Origin: Capsicum annuum
Taxonomy: Eukaryota; Streptophyta; Magnoliopsida; Solanales; Solanaceae
Reading direction: 5' to 3'
DNA length: 64,000 nucleotides
NCBI RefSeq assembly: GCF_002878395.1
Contig: NC_061120.1
Span: forward strand, 91,745,875 to 91,809,874
Positions 21,285 to 33,516 of this stretch are shown in pieces. The notes beneath the pieces were generated by a model. It was not told the DNA's origin. It did not search any database and saw only the letters and a program-made list of their open reading frames with translations. Position 1 is the first letter of the stretch; every line of letters starts with the position of its first letter. The position numbers and the translations under genes were made by a program.

Positions 21285-24200
21285 TGTATGTCGTTAGTCG
21301 GCCTTCCCCTTATTTTATTCGAGATCCACTTACTCTTATGTTTCTACATTTTATTCCCTTTGGTTAGAGTTATCTTAGGATTCCTTATTTATGCCTTTAT
21401 ATGTATCTACTCTCGTGGGTGATTTTTTAGTAATCGATTGGGTTTTTAGAATATGTATTGTGATTGATAGTGACATTAATACTCATGCCAATCTTACTAT
21501 ATTGGATATGGTAGATCTGATATGATTTTGGGTATGGACTGGTTATCCTACTATCATGCAGTTATGGATTATTTTTTCAAGACTGTTAACTTAGCCACGC
21601 TCGGCATACCTCCGATCCTATGGTAGGGATATTTTAGCCGTAAGCCAATAGGGATTAGTTCTTATATTCATTCTAGGAGACTTGTCTCGAGGGGTTGCTA
21701 GTCTTATTTTCTTATATTCATGATTTTAGTATGGAGGGTCTATCCCTCGACTTTGTCCCCATCATCCCTGAGTTTCTTGATGCTCTCCCTATTAATCTAC
21801 CTAGTATTCCTCTTGCTCATGAGATAGATTTTGTTAATGATCGTGAGTCAGGAACCCGACCTATTCCTATGATACCTTACTGTATAGCTTTTGTCAAGCT
21901 TAATGAACTAAATTGACAACTTCAGGATTTTCTTGGCAAAGATTTCATTAGACCGAGTGTGTCACCTTAGGGAATCCTGTGTTTTTTCTGTAAATAAAAA
22001 ACATGGCTCCATACATGTATATTGATTATAGGTAGCTTTATAAGGTGATGATAAAAAATCATTATCCTATGCCTCGTATTAATGGCTTACTTGACTAGTT
22101 TCAGGGTGCAATGGTGTATTCTAAGATTGATTGGACGTCAGGTTACCGTCAATTGAGGATTTAGGCTGAGAATATCGCAAAGATGACCTTTAGGACACGT
22201 AAGTTCATTATGAATTCTTGGTGATGTCCTTTGGGTTGACTAACTCCCAAGCCGTGCACATGGATTTTATGAATCGGGTGTTCAAACCTTATCTGGATTC
22301 CTTCATGATTGTGTTAATCAATGACATCTTTGGGTATTTGAGAAATAGAGAGGAGCACGTGTAACATTTGAGGGTAGTGCTCCAAACATTGAGAGATCAT
22401 ATGCTCTTGGTCATGTTCTCTATGTGTAAGTTTTGGCTTGAGTCAGTGACATTCCTTGGGAAGGTGGTATCTAAGGATGGGATTATGGTAGACCTAGCAA
22501 AGATTAAAGCTATTTGTGATTGGACTAGGCCTACGTCTCTGACTAAGCTTCATATTTTATAAACTCGGCCAATTATTATCAATGATTCATTAAGGGTTTT
22601 GCTACCTATGACCATATTTACTTGGTCCAAGGAGTGTGAGTAAAGATTTGGGAAGCTCAAGGAGTTCCGTAGTTTGGCTCCTATTTTGGCTCTTCCTGTT
22701 GTGAATAAGGGATTCATCATGTATTGTGATTCTTTTGGTGTAGGTTTGGGTTGTGTATTGATGCAGAATGTTATGTTATTGCTTATGCTTCAAGGTAGCT
22801 TAAGGTGCACGAACGTAACTATCTAAGTCATATTTAGAGTTGGCGACGGTATTTTTCGCGCTTAAGATTTTGAGGCATTATCTTTATTGGGTGCACTGTG
22901 CAATTTTCACAGATCATCATAGTCTTCAGAATCTTATGACCCAGAGAGAGCTAAATTCTAGGCATCGTAGATGGATAGAGTTGCTTAAGGAAAAAGATAT
23001 CTCCATCTTGTTTTATTCGGGCATTTTAAGCCGAAAGGCAGTGAGAATGGGTAGCTTGGATTGTATTTAGTTTGTCAAAGGCCGTTGGGATGGACCATTC
23101 AGTTCATGGACAACTTGTATGACTTAATATTTCAAATCCTAGAAGGATTCTTGATAGTGTTGAGGTGAGGTCATTACTATTTGAGCTGATTCAGGATCAC
23201 CAATTTTAAGATAAAAGAATTTGATTCCTCTATGATTAGGTCATTAGTGGTGAGTCCAAGAGGGTTACCATCGATTTTGAGGCTGTCTTAAGATTTGATA
23301 GTCGTACTTGTGTTTTGAGGATTGATGATTTCATTTAGTTGATGTTGCACAAGGCTCACTGCTCTAGGTATTCTATTTATTCGGGTACATCTATGATATA
23401 TAGAGACTTGATAAATCATTATTTGTGATGTGGCATGAAAAGAGATGTGTCAAACTTTGTAACTCATTGCCTATGTTCTTAGCAGGTGAAGGCCAAACAT
23501 TAACAACCTGGTGGATTGATTCATAGGTTGTCCATTCTCGAGTGGAAATAGGAGTGGATTACTATAGACTTTGTTAGTGGTGTGCCTCGAACTTCCCATG
23601 GTTTCATTGGTATTTGAGTCACTATGGATCAGGGACCAAGTCAGCACATTTCATTCCTATCCAGACGTCCTTCATAACCGAGAGGTTAACTTGTATCTAT
23701 ATGCGTGAGATAGTTTGTTTGCATGGTGTGCCTATATCTATCATTTTGGACCAAGGCTCCATGTTCACTTATAATTTTTGGAGAGATTTCTAGGAGGAGT
23801 TGGGTACACAGGTGGGCCTTAGTACAACCTTCCATCCGCAGATCAATTGCCACTTGGAGCGAACTATTTAGATTCTTAAGGGTATGCTTCGAGCCTGTGT
23901 GATGGATTTTAGAGGCCAGTAGGAGCAGAACTTAGACTTAGTAAAGTTCATTTATAATAACAATTATCATTCGAATATTGAGATGGCACATTTTGAGGAT
24001 TTATAGGGTAGGCGATGTCGTTCCCCAATTTTATAGTTTAAGACATCCTAGGTTAGACCCTGTGGTATTGACTTGCTTTAGTAGTTGTTTGATAGAGTCA
24101 GGGTGATTTCAGACAGGTTGAGATCAGATCAAAGTAGTTAGAAGGCTTATATAGACTGTAGGCTTTATGCCCCAAGATTTGTAGTTGGTGATCGGTTATT

Positions 24201-24489
24201 CCTCCGTGTATCGCCCATGAAGAGTTTGATGAGGTTTGGGAGAAAGGGAAAGCTTAGCAATAGATTATTGGACCTTTTGAGATTCTTCATATAGTAGGTG
24301 TGGTGGCTTGAAAGTTAGCCTTAACCCCATATTTTACTGTTGTCTATCCAGTTTTCCATGTTTCCAAGTTGCAGTGATATATTCCTGATCTATCTCATGT
24401 GCTTAGATAGGAATCTATCCAATTAGATGAGTGGTTGACGTTCGTGGAGGAGCCTGTGCTCATTTTGGCTAGTAATGTCAGGCGGTTGC
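21285..24489 (+). pseudogene. R3 pol copy 2 (PR-RT-RH-IN-partial chromodomain), broken
   Basis: Second Pol copy of R3. The protease remnant spans about 21285-21640. The segment before RT contains EIDFVNDRESGTRPIPMIPY (frame 21695-21916). Reverse transcriptase runs from about 21960 to 22560, with MPRINGLLD and an AMVYSKID-like stretch. The catalytic loop at 22314-22325 reads LIND, so the first of the two aspartates is Asn. RNase H spans about 22700-23070 and keeps FTDHHSLQNLMTQRELNSRH and RRWIELLKEKDISILF. Integrase spans about 23230-24020 with the HKAH...CMKRDV zinc-finger area, and a GPY/F-like region follows at about 24230. The chromodomain starts at about 24440 (EEPVLILASNVRRL) and is cut by R4 at 24490; it resumes at 38123. 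Numerous stops and frameshifts occur throughout. Confidence 0.88.
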
Positions 24490-26988
24490 TGTAATGCCCC
24501 GAGACTACCCCCTGGATGTCACACGGTGCTTAGAACCATAAGTGATCCAAACTAACCCATGATACTTGTATAACTCATGAGCAACTAAATATGTTACATA
24601 AATCTGAGAGAAATAAACGGAAAAGAAGTCTTTACTAAGTATGTTCAATACAAAACTGTGTAAAACAATTCAACTCTGGTTATACCAAGAAAAACTGAAA
24701 TCAAATACATCAACTCTACTAACTATCTATGAAGCCTCTACAAATATTGACTATAGGTAGTCGGGACATGACTCCCAGCTATCTCTAATCAATATGATTG
24801 AAAAAAAGAATGTTACTAGAACTAGAGTTGACTAGAGTTCTTGAATCAAAAGAACTCTTCACCTGCTAATTGGAAGCTGCGAACTGTTTGATTATGTTGT
24901 GTATACTTCAACTGGTACCTACATTAAGAGACAATGTAGCACATAGAAATATATGAAGGTTAGTACTTCGGGAATGTACTGAGTATGTGGGGGTGATGCA
25001 TAAGTAAAACAATAACTTAAGATTCATTTATACTATCAAATAATGCATTCTAAGTGCAAATGACTCACCTTGGGCTTGAATAAAGTCAAAATTGTGTAAT
25101 AATAAACATGGGTAATAAAGTATAATGATAAAATTTGTTATCCATAACACTTAGTTCTAAAAGCTTTACTTTTATACTTTTACACTTTTTTAATAGCTAC
25201 ATAAACCATGTAAGCTATTATGGAGTCCAATGTCTTACCCATGTTGGGGAGAGTTGTTCTACCCTTGCCATCAGAATAGAACCTTAACTTAAGTGATAAC
25301 TATACTTAACCCACTATGGGCACTTAAACCTTTGGTGGCACGTAGTTCTGGGGCATGTAACCTTGGAATCATACCTAACTCGGTACTAAATACTAGTCCT
25401 ATTTTACTTATATACTCATACTATAGGAAATTCACCTTAAAATAGCATAAGGGTTTATAGAATGAAAATCGGTTATGCTTCTCTTTTATTTAATTCAAAC
25501 TCTAGATGAACAAATGTGGATATCATATCTTAGCTTAGGATTGCTTTAAATCTTGGAATAGACTTGTCATTGAATACTAAAGAGAATAATCTTCTTGAAG
25601 TATCAACACTTAACTTAGGGCTTAGAAATTCATGCTTTAAATTCATGGTAATTCCTAACAAAACTTCATGCTCAATATAAATTTTGAAATACCTCAACAA
25701 TATCAGTCAAGATAGTGCAATTTCATTCATAATATAACTCTTATAAGTTAAAATATAAACATAAGCAATTCTTGATATACTTATAGCTTTAAATCTCATG
25801 ATAATCATATTCTTCAAGAATATCAAAACTTGGGTATGAACCTTAAACCAACACAAGTAAATTGAATCTTAAAATCATGCAATTTGGGCACAAGGGTGGA
25901 AGGATACCCTTGTTCATAGCCCCACATACCTTAATTTTTCTTGACTTGTGAAGAAATCTTGAATCTTGGGAATTGAATGATTAACTTGTGAAGGAAACCC
26001 TATTCTTGATGTTTCTTGAAGATTTTCTTGAATTTGGAAGATTAAATTCTTGGATTCTTAGGGAAAGAAAACGTGAATTTCTTGTTCTTGAGAAGAAACC
26101 CTAATCTTATTGTTCTTTAGAGTGAGAGAAGAATAATGTGTTACGTGATTGAGGATAGGGGAATAATAATGCCATCCTATGTTTTTAAGTCGTGGGGGTA
26201 GGGTTTGAGGTGAGGAAAAGACCAAAATACCCCTAGTTGAACTATGTAAAAATTGCAGAAATTTTCAGTTGATGACTTAGTTGATAGCTTGTCAACTAGT
26301 TGATGGCTTAACAACTAAGTCATCCACCCATCAATAGACTTGTACCCTTTCTTTTTAAGGTTGATTTCGAGGTTAACATCTTGTCAACTAGTTGATAACT
26401 TCTCATCCCAAGTCGTCACCTTATTGCTGGATTTGAACTCTTGTTGTTTAAAGTTGTCGTCGAGGTTGACAGATTGTCAACTAGTTAATGGCTTGTAAAC
26501 CCAAGTCATCACCTTGTAGCTAGATTTAATAATATTTTGGTCAAGGCTGACGACAAGGTTGACAGCTCATCACTTAGTTGGCGACTTGTTAACCCAAGTC
26601 GTTACTTTGTTGACAGACGGGCATGCTGAAGAAAAATGATCATAACTTTCTCCTCCGATATCGGATTAAAGTGAAACCAGATACATTGGAATAAATCTCA
26701 AAGACCTTTAATTAGATATAAAGTAGGACACCTGAATCAATATATGCTAGGATATACATACATCTAAAATGGACTCTAGCTGGAGCATACATCAAAACTC
26801 TATCGATAGAAAAGTCCTCAACTCATCCTTGAGTTAGGAGGGTATTATGACCTCGATTCATAGACAAAGATATTCCCACACCATAGATTTTGTAATCACA
26901 CACATATATATACATATAATAATTAGGTTCAAGTCTGTATGCATAGGAACAACGGTTTGAATCTAGCCCAAAAATTATGGGTATTACA
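24490..26988 (-). repeat. R4 3' LTR
   Basis: On the plus strand it starts TGTAATGCCCCGAGACTACC and ends GGGTATTACA. The right-hand copy at 35607-38122 is collinear. In this orientation it is the 3' LTR, because the PPT lies directly right of it. Confidence 0.9.
26265..26620 (-). repeat. Array of TCAACTAGTTGA palindromes in R4 LTR
   Basis: The perfect 12-bp palindrome TCAACTAGTTGA lies at 26292-26303 and 26384-26395, with degenerate versions near 26477 and 26575. Between them are AAGTCATCACC and CTTGTCA words. The right LTR has perfect copies at 37427-37438, 37519-37530 and 37612-37623. Spacing is about 90 bases. Confidence 0.8.
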
Positions 26989-27002
26989 TTATCTCTCCCT
27001 TG
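26989..27002 (-). other. R4 polypurine tract
   Basis: The minus strand reads CAAGGGAGAGATAA directly before the 3' LTR. It is preceded by an ATCATTCGAGGATGATTG-like tail, the same 3' untranslated signature seen in R1 and R8. Confidence 0.8.
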
Positions 27003-28952
27003 GAATCAATCATCCTCGAATGATGGATAGGAACTTGTTGACGTCTTAGAAGTATGGAATATTGTACACATGAAATGTCTAGTAATGAATGATATATATG
27101 ATCTAAAAGATTATAACTTTTATCATAAAACTAATTTCTGAGCTGACTCGTTTTATTGACTATAAGGAGCTGCCTAATTCATGCTGAAAGTTTAGAACTC
27201 ACTTGAAATATTGATGATACAATAATACATATAGAATTGTGAAGTGATAAATGATACAATAAAATTCCAAGAGTTACTAAGGATGGAATAAAGTATGTAA
27301 TTTCTCATTAAGGATTATTCGTCAACAAAGCACGTATAAGAATCAAAGGAAAAAAGGGCTTCATGGCATCACCAAGTGCATTATGTAAGCACGAATCATG
27401 AGATAACTAGACTTGGGTTGAAAATGGATATTAAACTATCTGAGATGGAATTTTTGGAAAACTTAGAGCATTCACTAAACACTTATGAACTGAATTATGG
27501 CTACATAGCTAAATTTGAAACATGATGCCTGAACTGAACTGAACATACTAAGAGGTCATACTCAATTACAGTGTTTCTTCAACACTCTTTGCAAGAAGTT
27601 ATAATAACATTAGGGAGCAAAGAATCTTAGGCATGATCTGAATAAGATATCAGAATAAGGAATCGAAACATGGCTATAACTTTATGACATGGAATGTAGG
27701 CCTGTAGAACATAAGCTATGATAGAATTACTAGAACTTATGCAATGCAACTACTAATTTTTTAAGCTTAGACACACTTCTCAAATACTCTCTCAACTATA
27801 CTTTTCCCCTAAATATCATGCTCATTTGATTCAACATATAATTCTCACATGGCCACTGAAAGCTCCACATACTAAAGTTTGATCTGAACTAAATTATCTC
27901 ACCATGTTTAAGCCTACTAAAAGTCATGAAGTACAACACGTAACACCAGAATACTAGTCTAAACCATGAATTCAATACCCTATATTTGTTCATAGCTCTC
28001 CTCTTAAGAATAATTGTTCTTACCACTTCAACAACTAAATTCAACCTTTTACTAGAACTTCACTAGTGCATAGTGCACTTCTCTACTTATATACCAACAT
28101 GGCATTCAAGCCTATTACTATAACCACAAATGAACATCTAGGAAAACATCCATAAAATCCTCTTTCTCATATTCTTTAAACCTCTATCTTTAACAACTTT
28201 CTTGCACTATTCTTAAGAAGACACATGAAATCTCAACTAACCGGGGTGTCTACCAAAAACTTGGCCTCAATCTTACTTCACACTTATAGCCTTAGATAAA
28301 TCATGCATACAACAATCTTTTCTCAAAAAGAAATATTTTCTCACTCCCATCTAAACAAACTTTCATCAACACTATTATATCCCCCTTAGATTAAAGCCAT
28401 CCTTCTAAACATATGGAAATATTTCATATCCCTAGGACTGAGCCATAATTTCTTCACTCTTATATTATACAGAGAAATACTAAACTCACATGAATGAACT
28501 TTATTTAAAACATACTAACTTTATTCTTTAGAAATCCCCTTCACATATAACATCCTTAACTTTTTATATCTTTAATAATCATCGCCATAGAGTTACACGC
28601 ACCCCCACAAACATAACCATCTCACTTAAACACCTAACCTGTATCACATTTCTAAGATTTTATTTTTTTTTCCTAAACCACGAGAACCAAAATCAAACCC
28701 AAAAGACTCAACATCACTTATCCATAGCTTCTTAACTTAGCTATTAAGAACAACATATACTATATAACTAGCCTTCTTCTCATCTAGAAACTCCAGAGTA
28801 TTACTAACCACACACAACCATTAATAGTCTTAGAAAATAATGCAACCCCTCTTATCACCTTGGGTACTCATCTAAATCATATTTACAACATCATAATTAA
28901 TTTTAAATCAATAAAATTAAATTATTGCATGCACAACTTTAAGCCTACTAAA
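27003..28952 (-). other. R4 interior, 3' part, no gene
   Basis: No coding sequence recognised on either strand. From about 27700 the plus strand is strikingly poor in G and rich in C and A, so the element's sense strand is G-rich and C-poor. The same bias resumes right of R5 at 34455, as expected if it is a property of R4. Confidence 0.6.
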
Positions 28953-29129
28953 TGATGTATGAGCAGATGCTAACACATTTGAGGCTTTTAACTGAGAATA
29001 ATTGCAAAGTCTTAAGTAATTTTTGTCATTTTTGATTATTTTCTCTTTGATATTGCGGTAAAAGTCAAAATGCAAGAGAGCCAGAAATAATGGAAGTAAA
29101 AGAGTTGATTTCTAAGCAAGTAGGGAGGG

Positions 29130-29620
29130 AAGTATAGCTGACGACTTATCTGATAAGTCGTCAGCCGTGTGATAAGCTATCATAGTGACCGTAAACCTTA
29201 GAGAGAGAATGAGATTTAGCTAGAAGAAGTGTCAACAACCTGTGTTAGGCCATCAGAGTTATGATAAGCCATTAGGCTTATAGTCAGGCTTAGGTACTGC
29301 TTGAGAACTTAAAGTGAAGAAGAGACGACAATTCTGATAAGTTATCATATGTCTGATAAGCCATCAGGCTTCATCGTTAGTTGTAGATAGTGTGAGGTAG
29401 TGGGAGTAGAAGTGTGACGATATTCCCTAATAAGCCATCAAGAATTCTGTCTTCCCAAGGCAGAAATCATGAAAGTTGAAAAGGACCTACCGATAATTCT
29501 GATAAGTCGTCATACTCCTCATAAGCCATCAGAGTGTAATCATCAGCCTATGTCAGATATCATCAAACTTGGAGAAGAAGCTGACGACATTTCTAATAAG
29601 TCGTCAGACTCCTGAGGAGG
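29130..29620 (+). repeat. GATAAGYCRTCAG word array in R5 LTR
   Basis: Words such as CTGATAAGTCGTCAG, GATAAGCCATCAG and ATAAGTCGTCATAC recur roughly ten times, in irregular spacing, mixed with TGACGAC, GTGACGA and CATCGTTA. GTCGTCA and TGACGAC are partly complementary, so dyads form. The 3' LTR carries the same array at about 33700-34120. Spacing is too irregular for a CRISPR or satellite. Confidence 0.8.
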
Positions 29621-29692
29621 AATCACACTTCATCGTTACCTATGTGAGAAAAGATCTGTAATATGTGATTTGTTTCTATAATTAGGCTGAAG

Positions 29693-29701
29693 TATATAAA
29701 T
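29693..29701 (+). promoter_or_regulatory. TATA box of R5 5' LTR
   Basis: TATATAAAT in GAAGTATATAAATCATATG, just downstream of the word array and about 30 bases upstream of the AGGGTTTTC leader. The 3' LTR has lost this segment in its deletion. Confidence 0.5.
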
Positions 29702-30655
29702 CATATGTTAGGGTTTTCTAATCAGAGGGGGCGGAACATCTGGAACTTATTCCAAGCGAGTTTACTTTTATTTTTGGCTCTCTTAACTTAGAATTCAATT
29801 TCAACTCTTTTATTTGGTTGTGGGAATTTTCTCTTGAACTTAGAAGAAAATCAACTTCATACCTCACCTTTTGTAAGTTTAATTACTTTGAATGATAATT
29901 ATATTATTGCTATCTCTTTCTTTCTCTTGTGGAACTAAAACTCACAACTAGGGTTATGGGAGATATGATTATTCCTCCATGGATTTAATAGTTTCTTAGG
30001 GTTTGAGTGATTGTGGGGACATCTTGATACTTCCTTTGTTATGATTGTTATTTGTCGATTGCAAATAATAGATCCCACCTTATGTTGATTTGCTCAAACT
30101 GAGAAATAAACTAAAGGTAGTGAATTATCAACAAGGATTTGGGAAGGTTAAGCTCCCATCTAATGATTAATGTTGTAACAAGATTGATCAACTCAAGATA
30201 AAATCAATATGAATAGAATGATTTCCTAAGTTCGAGAGAATTAAGGAGTTAAACATATAGGCAGGTTGAGAAAAACTTAGATAGATTGTTGAAATTGATA
30301 ATTTGGGGTTTCCCACTAGTCATGAGAACAAAATACTATAGTTATTATTTAATAGAAATTAATAATCATAGTGATCACAACCCAGTTCCTCTCTATCATT
30401 GATTTGAACCATTGAAATTTTAGTTTTGAGCTCTGAAGAAAGTTAAAACTTTAGCAATTGTTTGATCATTGAAAACCCTCATTTTATCTTCTCATATCAT
30501 TTATTTGAATTAAAATTATAGCTATAGTTTCAAATTAATTTAATCTTTACTCACACTGTTTCTCGTGGATTCGATCCTGACTCTAAAGTTGGGTAAATAT
30601 ATTGACGACGATCGCCTTGCACTAAATTGACATGTAAGTTGAGTGTTATAAAAAA

Positions 30656-30667
30656 TGGCGCCGTTGC
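30656..30667 (+). other. R5 primer-binding site (Asp tRNA)
   Basis: TGGCGCCGTTGC, then TAGGGAA, matching the complement of the plant tRNA-Asp 3' end as in Athila elements. It sits a few A residues after the LTR end. Confidence 0.93.
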
Positions 30668-30801
30668 TAGGGAACAATTTGGCGTATTGAGTTGGTTTGG
30701 AATTTTAGCCTACTTTCTTGAATTCAAACTTGTAAATATTTGTTTTTAGTTTTCTTTTATTTCTTATGTTAGGTAGATTTTATTTTAGTTTACTTATTAC
30801 T

Positions 30802-31930
30802 ATTGCATCGTGGAATGAACATGAGCTTGGTGGTTGGAAATCTTATCTTTATAATCCCTATCTATATTGTGATGGACCTCACTTTTAGCAAGATTGTAGA
30901 TATGATCCCCGGAGAGAGATGTGTGTACCATCTCCATTCTACCGAGAGTATGATTGTTCTTTATGTGGTGGTCAAGATGAATATTAGAGTGATTTCCCAA
31001 ATTCCCCCTCCCCCTATTGCGCTAACCCAAATTCTAGTTCTTCTTAAGAGTTTGATAGGCCTTATGATCAAGAAAAGGAAGAACGAAGCACTAGGAAGAG
31101 TGGCATTGAAGCTATATTTCAATGAATGTTGGATCTCCAGAAAGAAACATATGATATCGTATGTGATATACATCAAGAAATGAAGCCAATCATTCATGAG
31201 AAGATAGATATAGAGGTAAATTATTCAAAGTATTCTTCTATATTATATTTAGATGATATCTTGTCTGTTGAATTATTTAAAATAATAGAAGAGTGCGAAG
31301 ATGAGGAGAAAGAACCCTATATTGATATTGATCTTGATGATGAGCAACCCTTGGTGATTTCCCAAACAATCGAACCAACCATGAAAGATGATGCCAATAT
31401 TAAGGAAATAGTGCTAAAGGCAAAAGAAGAAACTAAGTCAATCTCTTATAAAACTCTATCCCAATTCGGGGTAAAGAGGTCTAGAAGGATGCAACTCCAA
31501 AATTAGGGAGAAGACCTCACTCGAATCACTTTTCAATATTATGCTTGGTGGATGTGATGAAAGTCGAATCACCAAGCAAATGATAGATTTTGGAAATAAA
31601 GAGAAAAATTCCTACATTTTGGAGTTTGTCATGCCAAAAGGGTATAATACAACCCTAATTTTGAAGGCCAAGAAACTTAAAGATCGATGTCTATTTAGTG
31701 ACTTTTTAAGAGTCTCATCCTTTCCAAATGATCCCACATGAAAGTTTGGTGCAAAATTGGGCAAGTGGTTCAAGTCTTCGAAGTGGCGTGATAGAACTTT
31801 CCTTATCATGCTCTCACATTTTCCCAACGCACCTAAAGATATAAAGATCAAAAGATGGGTTTGTGATTCAAATCATCTAATTCGAGGGATAAAGGATGAA
31901 GAACTTTTAAGGTATCTTGATGAATTCTGA
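30802..31930 (+). pseudogene. R5 single decayed ORF, product not recognised
   Basis: A reading frame can be followed from about 30802 to 31509, with in-frame stops near 30877, 30985, 31050 and 31122. It then continues in another frame from 31541 to about 31930. The first part is rich in Tyr, Asp and Pro (NPYLYCDGP, FPNSPSPYC, FDRPYDQEKEE). The intact stretch 31126-31506 is acidic and contains two D/E runs around EECEDEEKEPYIDIDLDD. The second part (31541-31741) contains MPKGYNTTLILKAKKLKDRCL and then HFPNAPKDIKIKRWVCD. I see no zinc knuckle, protease, reverse transcriptase or integrase motif. The position, directly downstream of the primer-binding site, is where Gag would be. A divergent or truncated Gag-related protein of a non-autonomous family is possible but not shown. 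Confidence 0.5.
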
Positions 31931-31976
31931 GTAGTCAAGATAACCTAGTCGTGCCGCGACATTAAATCAGGTGCTA

Positions 31977-31992
31977 CTTGTGAGGCAACCCA
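31977..31992 (+). other. Conserved GAGGCAACCCA block of R5
   Basis: CTTGTGAGGCAACCCA directly after the coding remnant, preceded by CGCGACATTAAATCAGG. It matches the minus-strand block of R2 at 11448-11433, so the two elements share this 3' border of the coding part. Confidence 0.6.
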
Positions 31993-33516
31993 AGGTAATT
32001 TATTGTTTATATTCATATTATATGATTGACATTATATCTTTGCACCCATGGTTCCACATATATGTTTCTAACTCTTTTGTTTTTGTTTGATACATTAGGG
32101 ACATTGCATGATTTTAAGTTGAGACTGGGGCTACTTATGGGTATTGATGTCCTCTTATTGTTTTTCTTGTCATGCCTCTTTTCCCCAGAGTCTTGTTCCT
32201 AGTAGAGCTAACATGGTTAGGTGTATTATGATTTGTTGTAAAATATTATAGTTGACTAGGAGAAATACAAGTACTTTAGGCAGTTAAGATGTTTTTGTTG
32301 ATTTCTGAACACCTCTCTAATGGTCTATTTTATAACTGTGCGATATGCATTTATGCATCACCACTGTGTATATTGTTATGGCATTAGTACTAGTGATATG
32401 ATAACCATTGCTAAATAATTGGATGAACCGAATGTGTAGTAGCTTGTGATGTACCCTTATGCCGTGTGTGTGAGATACTACCTAGTTCCCATTATGTGTT
32501 AAATCTAGAACTTTCTCGGTTTTTCTTGCCTTGGTTGTAGGATAAAGGTTAGGAAAGGATCATAGGCCATTTTGAGATTAGTCTAATTTTATCCTAAATG
32601 ACCTTCTCTGTATGCATAATATCCCTTGATCCCTATTTTGAGCCTTAATAGCCTATTTCTTTTTATTATATCTATCACCATCCCATTTATATCCTAATGA
32701 ACCTGTTTTGGCCCTGGTCCTCCTTAGACACTGTGCACCTTGACTTAGTCAAATGGCCTAAGTTGAGGGTGGCTATCATAGGGGTGCATGATTTAAAATG
32801 AGTAAGGAGAAAGGTAGAATAAAAGAAAAGAATAAAAATCTAGGTGCGGTGGAAAAGAACAAGAAAAGAAAAGTTATGAAAAAAAGTGATTGTAGAAAAG
32901 ACCGCACCCATACTGAATATGTGTGATCAAGAAAATAAAAGAATTAAAAAAGTTTGATAAGTGAGACCCCAGAAGCTAGTGTAGTGTCAAGGAGGCTTAG
33001 TCACTTTAAATATCATTGAGTATCATACCAGCCCCTAGCCTACATTACAAATCAAAGAGAAGACCTATAGTGATCTTAGCTGACTTGTCTAAAAATCTTG
33101 GTAATGAAAATAAGGGCAGGCCTATGGTATTTGGCATACATTGATTGGAACTTCGTTCTGATAGTGAGTGTCTCTTTACCGTCCTCGCATTGACATGCTT
33201 GAGTTCACATATGAGTGAGGAGGCACCCCTTTGTTGTAAGGGCACACTGGTTACGTTGCTAATTGCTAACTTGTTTGGATAGTGTAATCTTGGTACATGC
33301 ATGGTTGTTGCTGAATTGATGCCATATCTTGATTCCTGTGTGTTGTATTGTGGTTCTTCAATAATATGCACAGTTGTTTTTTTAAAATTAATTAACCTTG
33401 GAGATGGTGATAATGTTTTGAGATAAAATGGATGATTGACTACCGAATGTGCTTTGTATCCTCTTAGTTGTGTTTTAGTTGCTTGAGGAAAATAAATTGT
33501 TTTATGCTAAGGGTGT
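31993..33516 (+). other. R5 long 3' untranslated interior
   Basis: No gene. It begins with TTAGGGACATTGCATGATTTTAAGTTGAGACTGGGG, like the post-coding region of Athila-type elements. A purine-rich stretch of A and G runs with few pyrimidines lies at about 32800-32960. The sequence ends with GCTAAGGGTGT before the 3' LTR, which would be the polypurine tract area. Confidence 0.6.

Larger units (their letters stand above)
28953..30650 (+). repeat. R5 5' LTR
   Basis: Starts TGATGTATGAGCAGATGC (TGATATGTGAGTAGATGC in the 3' copy). It ends GAGTGTTATA where the 3' copy has GAGCGTTATCA, and the primer-binding site follows. It contains a GATAAGTCGTCAG word array, a TATA box, and near the end TCGTGGATTCGATCC...GACTC, shared with the other copy. 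Confidence 0.9.

Noticed and set aside
29130..29620. CRISPR-like or satellite array of GATAAGTCGTCAG words
   Set aside because: Spacing is irregular, words are degenerate, and the block is confined to an LTR. The genome is plant.
30803..31183. 126-codon plus-strand frame in R5
   Set aside because: It overlaps the better frame (30802-31509) that carries the Tyr/Asp/Pro-rich and acidic composition; its own residues look like a shifted reading.
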